A stretch of DNA of 23,570 nt, taken from a virus. The position numbers and the translations under genes were made by a program. The stretch spans positions 1-23,570 of the IMG/VR virus record IMGVR_UViG_3300045911_000068. The stretch is one strand, 5' to 3'. Positions 1 through 6,321 of this stretch are shown here, one piece after another. A model generated the notes under the pieces. That model saw only the letters and a list, made by a program, of their open reading frames with translations, had not been told where the DNA came from and searched no databases. Position 1 is the first letter of the stretch; every line of letters begins with the position of its first letter.

Positions 1-138
1 GCATTTCACGGCTCCAGCAATCGAATCATTTACATGCCCCAGCAACCAAAATACGGGGACATAAAAAAAGAGAGCTAACCATGCCGTCCAGCCAATGCGC
101 TTCGCGCATGGCTGACGGCGGACGTTCTCCATATTCAT
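1..138 (-). CDS. Small membrane protein, truncated by the window edge
   Basis: An open frame starts at an ATG that overlaps the stop of the upstream PP-loop gene (ATGA overlap at 135-138) and stays open for 46 codons to base 1, so the 3' end is missing. After a basic N-terminus (about residues 1-15) there is one hydrophobic segment, about residues 17-35 (WTAWLALFFYVPVFWLLGHV), typical of a membrane helix. The four-base start-stop coupling copies the pattern of the rest of this operon, which is why I prefer this frame to the longer ORF over the same bases. The family is not recognised. A small inner-membrane accessory protein is the most that can be said. Confidence 0.6.
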   Translation of the reverse strand, partial: MNMENVRRQPCAKRIGWTAWLALFFYVPVFWLLGHVNDSIAGAVKC

Positions 139-980
139 ACGCCGCACATTCCTTCGCACTCTTGCGGCCAGAGTTCCGGTTGTCCGTTGTCGGCGTCGAA
201 GTCCACATCCCGCAGAGGCACACGCGAAGCATGCAGATAGGGCGTGCCTCGGATGACACCTTTTAGCGTTTCCCGGAGCCGCTCGTCGTATTCCACGGCT
301 TGCGTGAATCCGTCCGGGTCTTCGGATTTTAGCCGCCGCCATTCGGCGTCGGAATGATACGGGCAGAATGTGCATGACGAGCGCGGCGGCTTCGGAAATC
401 CGCGCTTTTCCATCCATGCCAAGCATTCCCAGCGCGTGATCCTGTTGGCCACGAGTGGCCATTCGTTCGTGATGTAGCTGACGCGGCTCGGTTTCTGCCG
501 CCGCGCCTCGTCCAAGCTGATTCCGATCCACTGCGTTACATGCGGCTTGCCTGCCGCTTTTCTGAGTCGGGCGATTTCGCGAATGATGACTGTGATTTTG
601 AAGTCGAGAGTGCATTGCCGCATGAGGACCCCCTTCTGCCCTGCCTCATCGACGATGAAGGCGGGGACGGCATGTTTTGTGTAGAGGTTCCCGGCTTTGC
701 TGGTGCGGACACGCAGAGAGGATTCCATCAGATTCCCGGCTGTCACACGATACACCGGGAATGGCAGTTGCTTTTCGAGGTAGTCGAGCCAGTCATACAC
801 GCCTTTCGGCTCGGCCTGGGTATCCGCGAAGATTGCGCATTGCGGCATCGGCCCGATTTCCCCAGCAGCAGCCATAAGGGCCAGGGCAGAGCTCTGCACG
901 CCAGCACCAAGCGATAGCACAACAAATGGAGAACAAGGCGGCGCAGCTAACGGCGGGATCGCGTCACTTGTGGTTGTCAT
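135..980 (-). CDS. PP-loop / PAPS reductase-like phage protein
   Basis: 281 residues. The N-terminus has a modified PP-loop, VLSLGAGVQSSALALMAA (about residues 21-38), which in this superfamily binds ATP and adenylylates a substrate. Cysteines at about 123 (RQCTLDFK) and in the pair SSCTFCPYHS (203 and 206) could hold an Fe-S cluster or act in sulfur transfer. Family knowledge: phage proteins of this PAPS reductase/DndC-like type are common near DNA methyltransferase genes, but their reaction is mostly unknown. The ATG at 980 has a good Shine-Dalgarno (GGGAGG, about 8 nt upstream), and the gene overlaps the zinc-ribbon gene by 17 bases. A role in nucleotide or DNA modification is inferred from context. 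Assimilatory sulfate reduction seems unlikely in a phage operon. Confidence 0.85.
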   Translation of the reverse strand: MTTTSDAIPPLAAPPCSPFVVLSLGAGVQSSALALMAAAGEIGPMPQCAIFADTQAEPKGVYDWLDYLEKQLPFPVYRVTAGNLMESSLRVRTSKAGNLYTKHAVPAFIVDEAGQKGVLMRQCTLDFKITVIIREIARLRKAAGKPHVTQWIGISLDEARRQKPSRVSYITNEWPLVANRITRWECLAWMEKRGFPKPPRSSCTFCPYHSDAEWRRLKSEDPDGFTQAVEYDERLRETLKGVIRGTPYLHASRVPLRDVDFDADNGQPELWPQECEGMCGV

Positions 981-1380
981 GCCTTTTCCTCCCGCCGTAG
1001 CTGGCCTTGGTCGTTCGCATTCCGCGCCGCATTTTCAGAAGAGCGGCGACCGCTTCAGCATCGTCATTTATGCTGCCATCCACGCAATGTGGCTGAATGC
1101 CGAGAGCTACAGCCAAGCGACGAAGCAGGCACATTGGAGCCCCGCACTCCTCTGTGTCGGGTATTCCGATCTGATTCATCCATTCGTGAACGGTTTTTCG
1201 CTCGCCAATTTTTGCGACTACGCTTTCAATCATTTCGTGCCGTTCCTGATAGGCGTCGTTCCATCCTGTCAGGTAGTTCCGGCTCCATGTGGTTTTGCAT
1301 TCTGTGCAGGTGTATCGGAGCGTTGCCGAATTGATCTCCATTCGCTCGGAGTGTTTGCATTTTGGGCATTGTGGTTTCAT
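964..1380 (-). CDS. Zinc-ribbon protein, function unknown
   Basis: 138 residues. The N-terminus carries two CxxC pairs (CPKC at 4-7 and CTEC at about 25-28), the spacing of a zinc ribbon, followed by an aromatic segment (TTWSRNYLTGWNDAY). The remainder looks helical and the C-terminal tail is basic and histidine-containing. Short ribbons of this type (Lar-like/restriction-alleviation-like or transcription-factor-like) are frequent in phage accessory operons and usually bind nucleic acid or protein. The exact family is not recognised. The start at 1380 is chosen because its ATG overlaps the preceding stop by four bases; a longer in-frame extension to 1515 is arginine-rich, lies inside the preceding gene and looks non-native. 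Confidence 0.75.
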   Translation of the reverse strand: MKPQCPKCKHSERMEINSATLRYTCTECKTTWSRNYLTGWNDAYQERHEMIESVVAKIGERKTVHEWMNQIGIPDTEECGAPMCLLRRLAVALGIQPHCVDGSINDDAEAVAALLKMRRGMRTTKASYGGRKRHDNHK

Positions 1381-1580
1381 ATTGCTTGTTCTTTTCCGTT
1401 TGGGGCAGCGTAGATGGGCCATTCGTGGCCGTATCGCTCCCGCCATTCGTGTTTGCATTCTTCGGCGTCTTCTCCGCGTTTGATAAGTCGGTCTAGGGAG
1501 TCCATTCCAAGGCAATGAAATCTGCGAACAATGTGATCGAGATAACCACTACCAGCGGCCACAATCAGCGTGTTATTCAT
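1377..1580 (-). CDS. Small hypothetical phage protein, 67 aa
   Basis: 67 residues starting MNNTLIVAAGSGYLDHIVRR. The ATG at 1580 follows a strong AAGGGGGAG ribosome binding site, and the gene overlaps its neighbours by a few bases on both sides, so it fits the operon. The sequence includes ECKHEWRERYGHEWPIY, with Cys/His residues that could bind metal, but no complete zinc motif is visible. No family is recognised. Confidence 0.65.
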   Translation of the reverse strand: MNNTLIVAAGSGYLDHIVRRFHCLGMDSLDRLIKRGEDAEECKHEWRERYGHEWPIYAAPNGKEQAI

Positions 1581-1839
1581 GCTCCCCCTTCGCTGGTAGT
1601 GGCATCTCATCACTGGAGTTCGGCGCTTGATACCGCTCAGCCTGGGCTCGGGTCATGAAGTGAGTCTCTGCATACGACGGCCAATCAAATCGGACCGCAA
1701 ATTCCAGATGCGGTTTATTAGGATGACTGAATGGCCGCACCGTGATTTTACACCGCCGCCGCGCCGAACAAGGCGATGGACTCAACAGAGTCCCGGCGGC
1801 GGTTTCGGTGGATTCGGGAGTCTTTTGGCGGGTGCTCAT
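1573..1839 (-). CDS. Hypothetical protein, 88 aa
   Basis: 88 residues. The start at 1839 overlaps the methyltransferase stop by four bases (ATGA) and the stop overlaps the next start. The first 25 residues are Ser/Thr/Pro-rich and look disordered. A compact segment follows (RRRCKITVRPFSHPNKPHLE and on to an alternating FAVRFDWPSY strand-like stretch). It may be a small beta-rich protein. The family is not recognised. Confidence 0.6.
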   Translation of the reverse strand: MSTRQKTPESTETAAGTLLSPSPCSARRRCKITVRPFSHPNKPHLEFAVRFDWPSYAETHFMTRAQAERYQAPNSSDEMPLPAKGEHE

Positions 1840-2849
1840 GGGTGATCTTGTGCGTTGGGCAAAGAATCGACGCGCATTATGCAACGCATGATTTCCGCCG
1901 CGACTTGCGGCACAATGGCATTTCCGAGTCCTTTAATGCGGTCCACCCTTCGGGAAAGCCCATGAGCCACTCCACGAAAATCACGCTCAATTTCCCGCCC
2001 GCTTGATCGTTCAAGTTCCGTAATCGGGCTGGGTTGTCCCACCGTTCCGCCTGCCCAGTCCGGAAGTCCCTCGCCTGCGGAGTTGCAAACATCTTTGCAG
2101 CTAAAGCCAGTGGCGGCGATGATACCTTCCCAGCCTCCTTCCGTTTCAGCCAGCTCTCCAGGTTTTCGTTGGACGCTTTCGTTGCCCTCGGCGTGGGCCA
2201 CAATTTCACCTGAGCGCAGAGATACTTTTTTTTCAGCATCGTTTGATGCGATTTGCTCCCCTCCCGCCCGCTCCCTTTCCATTCTGTTGTGCTGGGAGTG
2301 CCCCACAATCCACACTCGTTCTCTTCTGTGTCGGGCGTTGATGCCGCAAGCTGGAATACAGAGCGCTTCGCAGGCGTAGCCTTCATTTTCCAGGTCAGCA
2401 AGCACACCGTCGAGCGCCAGCGTGATGATTCCAGGCACATTCTCACCAAGCACCCAACGGGGTCTTGCCTCGCGTATGACTCGCAGCATTTCCGGCCAGA
2501 GCGCGCGGTCATCATTGTTGCCTCTTCGTTGCCCGGCAACGCTGTAAGGCTGGCAAGGGAAGCCGCCTGTAATAAGGTCAATTGTTCCATATTCATCTCC
2601 CTTCATCTTGTGGATGTCGTTGACAATAGGCACATCCGGCCAGTGTTTGCGGAGCACGGCTTGCGCGTAGGGTTCACGCTCGCAAAAACCCACCGTCTGC
2701 ATTGCGTTCCATCGCGCCGCCAGAGCAAACCCGCCGATACCAGAAAACAAGTCGAGATGCCGCCAAACATGCCCAACAATGCGATGGACCGAATGCCTAC
2801 CAGCGGCGTCGTCCACTTTGCAATCAACGTCTGTTTCGATGGTATTCAT
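1836..2849 (-). CDS. dcm: DNA (cytosine-5-)-methyltransferase
   Basis: 337 residues. Motif I is LDLFSGIGGF (32-41), for S-adenosylmethionine binding. The catalytic loop is GGFPCQPYSVAGQRRG, with the nucleophile Cys at about 99. ENV is at 136-138, RHRRERVWIV at about 173-182 (motif VIII), and GLGNAIVPQVAAEI at 307-320 (motif X). The protein transfers a methyl group to C5 of cytosine in a short target, probably protecting phage DNA from host nucleases. The region between motifs VIII and X, where target recognition lies, contains repeated V-A-H-A/V-x-H-S-like stretches, and the usual RLQGFP-type motif IX is not visible. ATGA coupling to the HTH gene upstream supports the start at 2849. A second long frame overlaps most of the gene (1877-2590). 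Confidence 0.92.
   Translation of the reverse strand: MNTIETDVDCKVDDAAGRHSVHRIVGHVWRHLDLFSGIGGFALAARWNAMQTVGFCEREPYAQAVLRKHWPDVPIVNDIHKMKGDEYGTIDLITGGFPCQPYSVAGQRRGNNDDRALWPEMLRVIREARPRWVLGENVPGIITLALDGVLADLENEGYACEALCIPACGINARHRRERVWIVGHSQHNRMERERAGGEQIASNDAEKKVSLRSGEIVAHAEGNESVQRKPGELAETEGGWEGIIAATGFSCKDVCNSAGEGLPDWAGGTVGQPSPITELERSSGREIERDFRGVAHGLSRRVDRIKGLGNAIVPQVAAEIMRCIMRVDSLPNAQDHP
1877..2590 (-). CDS. Overlapping frame inside dcm: W-P-T-P repeat / LMGFPxGWT protein
   Basis: A 237-codon frame in the +1 phase of the methyltransferase gene and almost wholly inside it. Its ATG at 2590 (MEQLTLLQAASLASLTALPG) follows AGGGAG at about 6 nt, so it has its own ribosome binding site. A middle section reads STVCLLTWKMKATPAKRSVF. 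Three T-P repeats follow (LWGTPSTTEW, LWPTPRATKA, MFATPQARDF), and the end carries FVEWLMGFPEGWTALKDSE. I recognise this architecture from many separately annotated phage and bacterial proteins of unknown function. Here the same bases encode the conserved methyltransferase motifs in the other phase: for example LWPTP lies over IVAHA, and LMGFPEGW over VAHGLSRRV. Either it is a genuine overprinted gene or a shadow of methyltransferase conservation. Expression cannot be shown from sequence alone. Confidence 0.55.
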   Translation of the reverse strand: MEQLTLLQAASLASLTALPGNEEATMMTARSGRKCCESYARQDPVGCLVRMCLESSRWRSTVCLLTWKMKATPAKRSVFQLAASTPDTEENECGLWGTPSTTEWKGSGREGSKSHQTMLKKKYLCAQVKLWPTPRATKASNENLESWLKRKEAGKVSSPPLALAAKMFATPQARDFRTGQAERWDNPARLRNLNDQAGGKLSVIFVEWLMGFPEGWTALKDSEMPLCRKSRRKSCVA

Positions 2850-3064
2850 CGGTCATCTTCGGCGTTCGATTTATTGAGCCGTCTGGCCTTTTTACCCACG
2901 CACGCCAGCACCCATGCCTGAGCCCAGCCAGGAGGTTTCCGCGTCCCGTCGAGCCAGCACTGCACCGTCCGAACGGACAACAGCGGAGACACCGCAGCAG
3001 CGGCCTGACGTGCCGTCAGGCCCTGCATAACTTTTCTCAGTTCGGTTTGCCAGGTCATTGTCAT
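2846..3064 (-). CDS. Small helix-turn-helix protein
   Basis: 72 residues, with ATGs at 3064 and 3058. The core LTARQAAAAVSPLLSVRTVQ followed by CWLDGTRKPPGWAQAW fits a helix-turn-helix of the XRE/Cro or plasmid-copy-control type: a helix, a turn at S-P-L-L-S, then a recognition helix starting VRTVQCWL. The C-terminus is basic. It overlaps both neighbours by four bases and follows the promoter/operator region at 3448-3476. It is a plausible transcriptional regulator of this left-end operon, but whether it represses or activates cannot be seen. Confidence 0.65.
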   Translation of the reverse strand: MTMTWQTELRKVMQGLTARQAAAAVSPLLSVRTVQCWLDGTRKPPGWAQAWVLACVGKKARRLNKSNAEDDR

Positions 3065-3393
3065 TGGGCTGCGACTTTTGACAGACTACGGGCCGCCTCG
3101 GTCAACCGAAGGTCAACCAAATAGAAATTTTTAGGGTTTTGATTGTAAACTTCGACCATAGTGGCAATGAAGTTTTTGATTTCTTGCACGTTCTTGCACG
3201 AGCAAAAAGTCCGCTCGCTGGTTTTGCTTTGCACGATATATTCTCCGGCGCAGAGGCAGGCAGTTTCTTGAGCAAGGGCGTTTCCAGTTCCGTGATTTCC
3301 CACTAGTTGCATTCCGACTGATTCGGCATATTGATGAGCCGCTTTGTGGTCGGCAATTTGGGCTTCAGTTTCGCAGATTGTTACTTGTTTCAT
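3061..3393 (-). CDS. Hypothetical protein, 110 aa, in an AT-richer segment
   Basis: 110 residues from MKQVTICETEAQIADHKAAH. It has four cysteines in the middle (ETACLCAGEY and RTFCSCKNVQ), a spacing compatible with a small metal site, and a helical C-terminus. The segment 3061-3485 is visibly AT-richer, with more Lys/Asn codons than the surrounding genes, which hints at a separate origin. The ATG at 3393 is preferred; an alternative at 3441 adds 16 Lys/Arg/Gln-rich residues but would place the 3420-3439 hairpin inside the gene. It is the first gene after the putative promoter at 3448-3476. No family is recognised. Confidence 0.6.
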   Translation of the reverse strand: MKQVTICETEAQIADHKAAHQYAESVGMQLVGNHGTGNALAQETACLCAGEYIVQSKTSERTFCSCKNVQEIKNFIATMVEVYNQNPKNFYLVDLRLTEAARSLSKVAAQ

Positions 3394-3419
3394 TTTCGTT
3401 TTTGCTTTCTTTTTTTGTC

Positions 3420-3439
3420 GAGAGGCTTGATTGCCTCTC
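3420..3439. promoter_or_regulatory. Leader hairpin
   Basis: A perfect 7-bp inverted repeat, GAGAGGC / GCCTCTC, with a 6-nt loop. It lies in the leader just downstream (minus strand) of the putative promoter and before the ATG at 3393. On the minus strand it is followed by A-rich rather than T-rich sequence, so it is not an intrinsic terminator for this operon. It may stabilise or regulate the mRNA. Confidence 0.4.
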
Positions 3440-3447
3440 ATGTATAA

Positions 3448-3476
3448 ACAATACCGCAATGCCGTATTATCGTCAA
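3448..3476 (-). promoter_or_regulatory. Sigma70-like promoter with embedded operator-like palindrome
   Basis: On the minus strand, TTGACG (3471-3476) and TATTGT (3448-3453) are separated by exactly 17 bp. The spacer and -10 contain an inverted repeat, AATACCGC-AAT-GCCGTATT (3450-3468, 7 of 8 positions paired), placed as expected for a repressor site. It lies in the AT-rich gap between the primase-helicase gene and the regulatory/methylation genes, one of the few gaps in the left half. An operator is inferred. The small HTH protein at 2846-3064 is an obvious candidate ligand. Confidence 0.5.
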
Positions 3477-3484
3477 CCTTTATT

Positions 3485-5536
3485 TTAATTATTTTTCCCA
3501 GGCAAAAAGTGGTCTGGTATATGGGGGTCTGGCCGAATAATGCGAGAGGCGACAAGGCGGCGCAGAATTGGCGGGCAAGAGCTATCTTTGTAACCCTCTC
3601 TCTGTAACCATGTTAAAATGTCCTTGCGGGACATTGGCAGGACTGCCTGTAGGCAAGACCAGTCCTTTTTGGGGCGGTTTGCAGGGGCAGTCCCATTGCC
3701 CGCCCCGCCCGCATTGGGGTCGGGACACGCGAGCCAGGATTGGCCCCGGTCCGAGTGGCGCAAGAAAATACGGGTCGAGGCGAGGCCATCGTAATCCCGC
3801 AAGCCAGCCCGCCCACCGCGCTTTACCGCCGAGAGACAGAAGGTCGGCGCGTCGTCGTTCTCGGTCTTGACTCTCTGCAAGACCATGATTGAGCGTGCCC
3901 AGTTGGTCAGATCGGACGACCCGATGCCGAGGTATTGGAGATCAGAGTCGGTCCAATGCTGGCGGGCCTTGGCATCGGCAATGGGCTTGCCGGTGTGGTG
4001 GACCCAGATCATGCCGGGGCGGGTTGCCGATTGCTCGAGGATTTGGTTGATCCCGTTGCGGAAGAATGAGGATACCGTCTCCAGCTTGGTCACGTCGCTG
4101 CCGACGTAGGTCAAGAGTGGATCGGCAATCACCAGATCGGGGCGGTGCATGGCAATCAGGCGTCTAATCCGCTCCAGGAATCGCTCGCCACTGGCCCCAC
4201 TCTCGCTCAAGAAAACCATGTTCCGCTTGGCGGCATCCCATTCATCAGCTTGGAAAGCATGGCCCACGAGGCCTTGGAGCATTTCGCCCACGTCCCCGTT
4301 GTCGTTCTCTGCCTGAATGTAGAGGATGCGCAACGGGCGTGCCGGGGCCAGTCCATGGAAGTCCCTTCCCAAGGCCCACCGCACGGCAGCCGTCAGAATC
4401 AGTGTGCTCTTGCCAATGCCGCTTGAGCCAACAAAAAGCGCAGAGCGAGTTCGGCACAGCCAGCGGTGCCCAAGCAGATTGTCGGGGTCCTGGGTCCAGT
4501 CGGCAACAATGAGTCTGTCGAGGTCGAGTGGCGCAGGCAATGGATCGGCGTGTGCCGCCTCCCACTCATCCCAACTCGCAGCCCCAACGGCCAGCTCGAT
4601 GAGTTCTTGTTTCGCGTCTCCGCGAGGGTAATTGGGGAAACGGATCGAGCGGGACGGGTCGGACAGGCACTTGTCGGGGGCAGGCAGTCCTAGCCTGGCT
4701 ATGTGGTCCAATGCAGCCTGCGCCCTAGTCCGAAATGTAGCGGCATCAGGCGCATCAAATCGGACGGCGGCGTGGTATGATTTCCCGCCCGAGAACACCA
4801 CTGCGGATATGGGCAAGCCGCTCTGGACGATCCAGGACATTTGCTCCTTTAGCGTGCCTTGGTCCCACTCTAACAACCCATGCCGGAAAGCCACAACGCC
4901 AGCGTGCCCTGCCTTAGTCGCGGGATTGATGACCACTCCTAGGCCGCACCCCTCGCCACGTGGAGGAAAGAGCTTGGCGGGTGCGTGCCCCTCAGATAGG
5001 CGAGCGGTGATCGTCTCATAGCTCCAGGCATCCCCGCGCCCCGCCCACGACGGTTCGCCATTCTCGTCGAGGTGCTGCTGCCGGAACACAAGAGGCTCGC
5101 CTGGCTGAAAAAGCGCGTCCACAAATGCTTGCGCCCCGCCAGGAATCACAGGGGGCAACTCGGTGGGTGCCGGGGTCGTTCCGTTGCGCGTTGGCTGCGC
5201 CCCAAGCGTTGGGCGCAATGCCGGAGCCTGGCGCGGACCAGTCCGGTCCTCAAACCGATGCTCATACCTCCGCCTGGCGGGAGTTGCCTCAGCCGCCTTC
5301 TTGGCCCCATCCGCAGCCGCATTCGAGCGCCGCGCCGATGCCAGGACCGACCGTGCCTCCGCCTCAGAGAGGCCATAGCGCACCGCCGCTGGCACCAGCT
5401 CGGCGGCCACCAGATCGGCGGGATGACCTGCCCCCAGCCACGCCACCGCCGCCTCATACAGAGCGGAATTGCGCTGGCCAGACCCAACCAATCCTCCGAG
5501 GAACATATCCACAGCTTGTGGCAGACGACGACTCAC
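3485..5536 (-). CDS. Primase-helicase (RecA-fold replicative ATPase)
   Basis: 683 residues. The N-terminal 75 residues are helical, then comes a Pro/Ala/Thr-rich linker (about 75-130). The middle part (about 135-320) has SGGKSYHAAV (249-258) and DPSRSIRFPN (293-302), which resemble the last motifs of archaeo-eukaryotic-type primases; the expected first acidic motif is not clearly seen. The second half is a RecA-fold ATPase: Walker A GSSGIGKST (370-378), Walker B LVIADPLL (468-475), and WVHHTGK (511-517) like the RepA/DnaB-type helicases. The C-terminus looks like a winged helix (RKDILTWLQREG). Its likely job is to prime and unwind the phage origin. It overlaps the RuvC-like gene by four bases. 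Confidence 0.82.
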   Translation of the reverse strand: MSRRLPQAVDMFLGGLVGSGQRNSALYEAAVAWLGAGHPADLVAAELVPAAVRYGLSEAEARSVLASARRSNAAADGAKKAAEATPARRRYEHRFEDRTGPRQAPALRPTLGAQPTRNGTTPAPTELPPVIPGGAQAFVDALFQPGEPLVFRQQHLDENGEPSWAGRGDAWSYETITARLSEGHAPAKLFPPRGEGCGLGVVINPATKAGHAGVVAFRHGLLEWDQGTLKEQMSWIVQSGLPISAVVFSGGKSYHAAVRFDAPDAATFRTRAQAALDHIARLGLPAPDKCLSDPSRSIRFPNYPRGDAKQELIELAVGAASWDEWEAAHADPLPAPLDLDRLIVADWTQDPDNLLGHRWLCRTRSALFVGSSGIGKSTLILTAAVRWALGRDFHGLAPARPLRILYIQAENDNGDVGEMLQGLVGHAFQADEWDAAKRNMVFLSESGASGERFLERIRRLIAMHRPDLVIADPLLTYVGSDVTKLETVSSFFRNGINQILEQSATRPGMIWVHHTGKPIADAKARQHWTDSDLQYLGIGSSDLTNWARSIMVLQRVKTENDDAPTFCLSAVKRGGRAGLRDYDGLASTRIFLRHSDRGQSWLACPDPNAGGAGNGTAPANRPKKDWSCLQAVLPMSRKDILTWLQREGYKDSSCPPILRRLVASRIIRPDPHIPDHFLPGKNN

Positions 5537-6030
5537 AGGCCCGCCCTCCGTCCATACTCGGCGATCAGGGCGGCATCAATGAGTCCATCATGAGGCGTCC
5601 TGCATCGGTCGGACGCTCGCCAGTCGGTGGTCGGCCACAATCTCCCCGCCACCTCCAGTGCCCGCGCCTTGGTCTCCCCGGACTTGGCCCCCGGGATCAT
5701 CACCCGCTGCCAAGCCTGCGGCGTCACGCGCTCATAACGCCCGCCTCGGCATTCGAGCATGGCGCGCAGTGCGTGGAACGATCCCGCCATCGATGTCGCC
5801 GCCCGGGCCGACTTGGACCCTCCTGGTTCCTCGATGATCGTCATCGTGTCGGGCAGCTGGATGTCCTGCCAATCCAGCCACCGGATCACCTCGCAGATGT
5901 CCACTTCGTTCCCCTTCCGCGCCCGCTTCACCGGCATCGGCAGCAGGGCCAACGGTGGGAGACCAGCGGTTGGCGAGAGTGCCACCAACCCGCCCGAGAC
6001 CCCATTATCGATTCCCAGATATTGCTTCAT
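5533..6030 (-). CDS. RuvC-like Holliday junction resolvase
   Basis: 165 residues, the size of a RuvC-family nuclease. It begins with the RNase H-fold strand YLGIDNGVSGGLVAL (Asp8). The second acidic position is TIIEEPGG (Glu67/68), and the last is HDGLIDAALIAEYGRR (Asp148, Asp152), the HDxxDAxxIAxYGxR signature. The segment VTPQAWQRVMIPGAKSGETK matches the region before the last acids in phage RuvC homologues. It would cut four-way or branched DNA during replication and before packaging. It overlaps the RHH-like gene by 26 bases and the primase-helicase by four. Confidence 0.88.
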   Translation of the reverse strand: MKQYLGIDNGVSGGLVALSPTAGLPPLALLPMPVKRARKGNEVDICEVIRWLDWQDIQLPDTMTIIEEPGGSKSARAATSMAGSFHALRAMLECRGGRYERVTPQAWQRVMIPGAKSGETKARALEVAGRLWPTTDWRASDRCRTPHDGLIDAALIAEYGRRAGL

Positions 6031-6187
6031 TTTTTTCCCTTGTTAGGTGTTGCCACATGGCTTCCACCATCCGGCCAGGGGCGATGCCCTGAGACGCGCA
6101 AATAGACGTGAAAGCCTCCCAAAAGTCCGGGCACACACTCAGCGCCACCCGCACCCTCCGTTTCCTTTTGGTTCGATTCTTACTCAT
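6005..6187 (-). CDS. Putative ribbon-helix-helix DNA-binding protein, 60 aa
   Basis: 60 residues. A very basic start (MSKNRTKRKRRVRVALSV) leads into a strand-like stretch, then helix PDFWEAFTSICASQG, a turn, and helix APGRMVEAMWQHLTREK. This order fits an Arc/MetJ-type ribbon-helix-helix dimer, with the strand contacting DNA. The ATG at 6187 is preferred because AGGAGG lies about 8 nt upstream; a GTG at 6193 is too close to it. It resembles the product of the gene immediately upstream (6190-6321), suggesting tandem duplication. It may be a small regulator of the replication genes. Confidence 0.6.
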   Translation of the reverse strand: MSKNRTKRKRRVRVALSVCPDFWEAFTSICASQGIAPGRMVEAMWQHLTREKNEAISGNR

Positions 6188-6189
6188 AA

Positions 6190-6321
6190 TCACTCACCTC
6201 CTTTCGGTTGTTTTTCGTTGAAAAGTTTCTCCAGCCCGCGTCCGTTCGACAGGCCCTGCGCCAGGCACCAGGATTGGAAGCTTGCCCAGAAAGCGTCCGT
6301 CACCGTCACGCAATGATTCAC
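6190..6321 (-). CDS. 43-aa protein, paralogue-like to the downstream RHH-type protein
   Basis: A 43-codon frame starting at a GTG that overlaps the preceding TGA (GTGA overlap at 6318-6321), with a GAGGGGG stretch upstream as ribosome binding site. It ends in TGA just before the next start. The core DAFWASFQSWCLAQGLSNGR lines up without gaps with PDFWEAFTSICASQGIAPGR of the downstream gene, sharing FW, F, S, C, QG and GR. The long basic N-terminal arm is missing. It could be a truncated duplicate that dimerises with the longer protein, or a degenerating copy. Confidence 0.5.
   Translation of the reverse strand: MNHCVTVTDAFWASFQSWCLAQGLSNGRGLEKLFNEKQPKGGE

Noticed and set aside
2253-2921. 222-codon plus-strand open frame across dcm
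   Set aside because: Antisense to dcm and the HTH gene; unlike the same-strand overlapping frame at 1877-2590 it has no recognisable motif or ribosome binding site.
3420-3439. Hairpin considered as a terminator of the primase-helicase unit
   Set aside because: On the minus strand the stem is followed by A-rich, not T-rich, sequence; it also lies downstream of the putative promoter, inside the next leader.
5125-6105. 326-codon plus-strand open frame
   Set aside because: It is antisense to the primase-helicase and RuvC-like genes, with Pro/Arg/His/Ser-rich composition and no domain; a GC-rich shadow frame.
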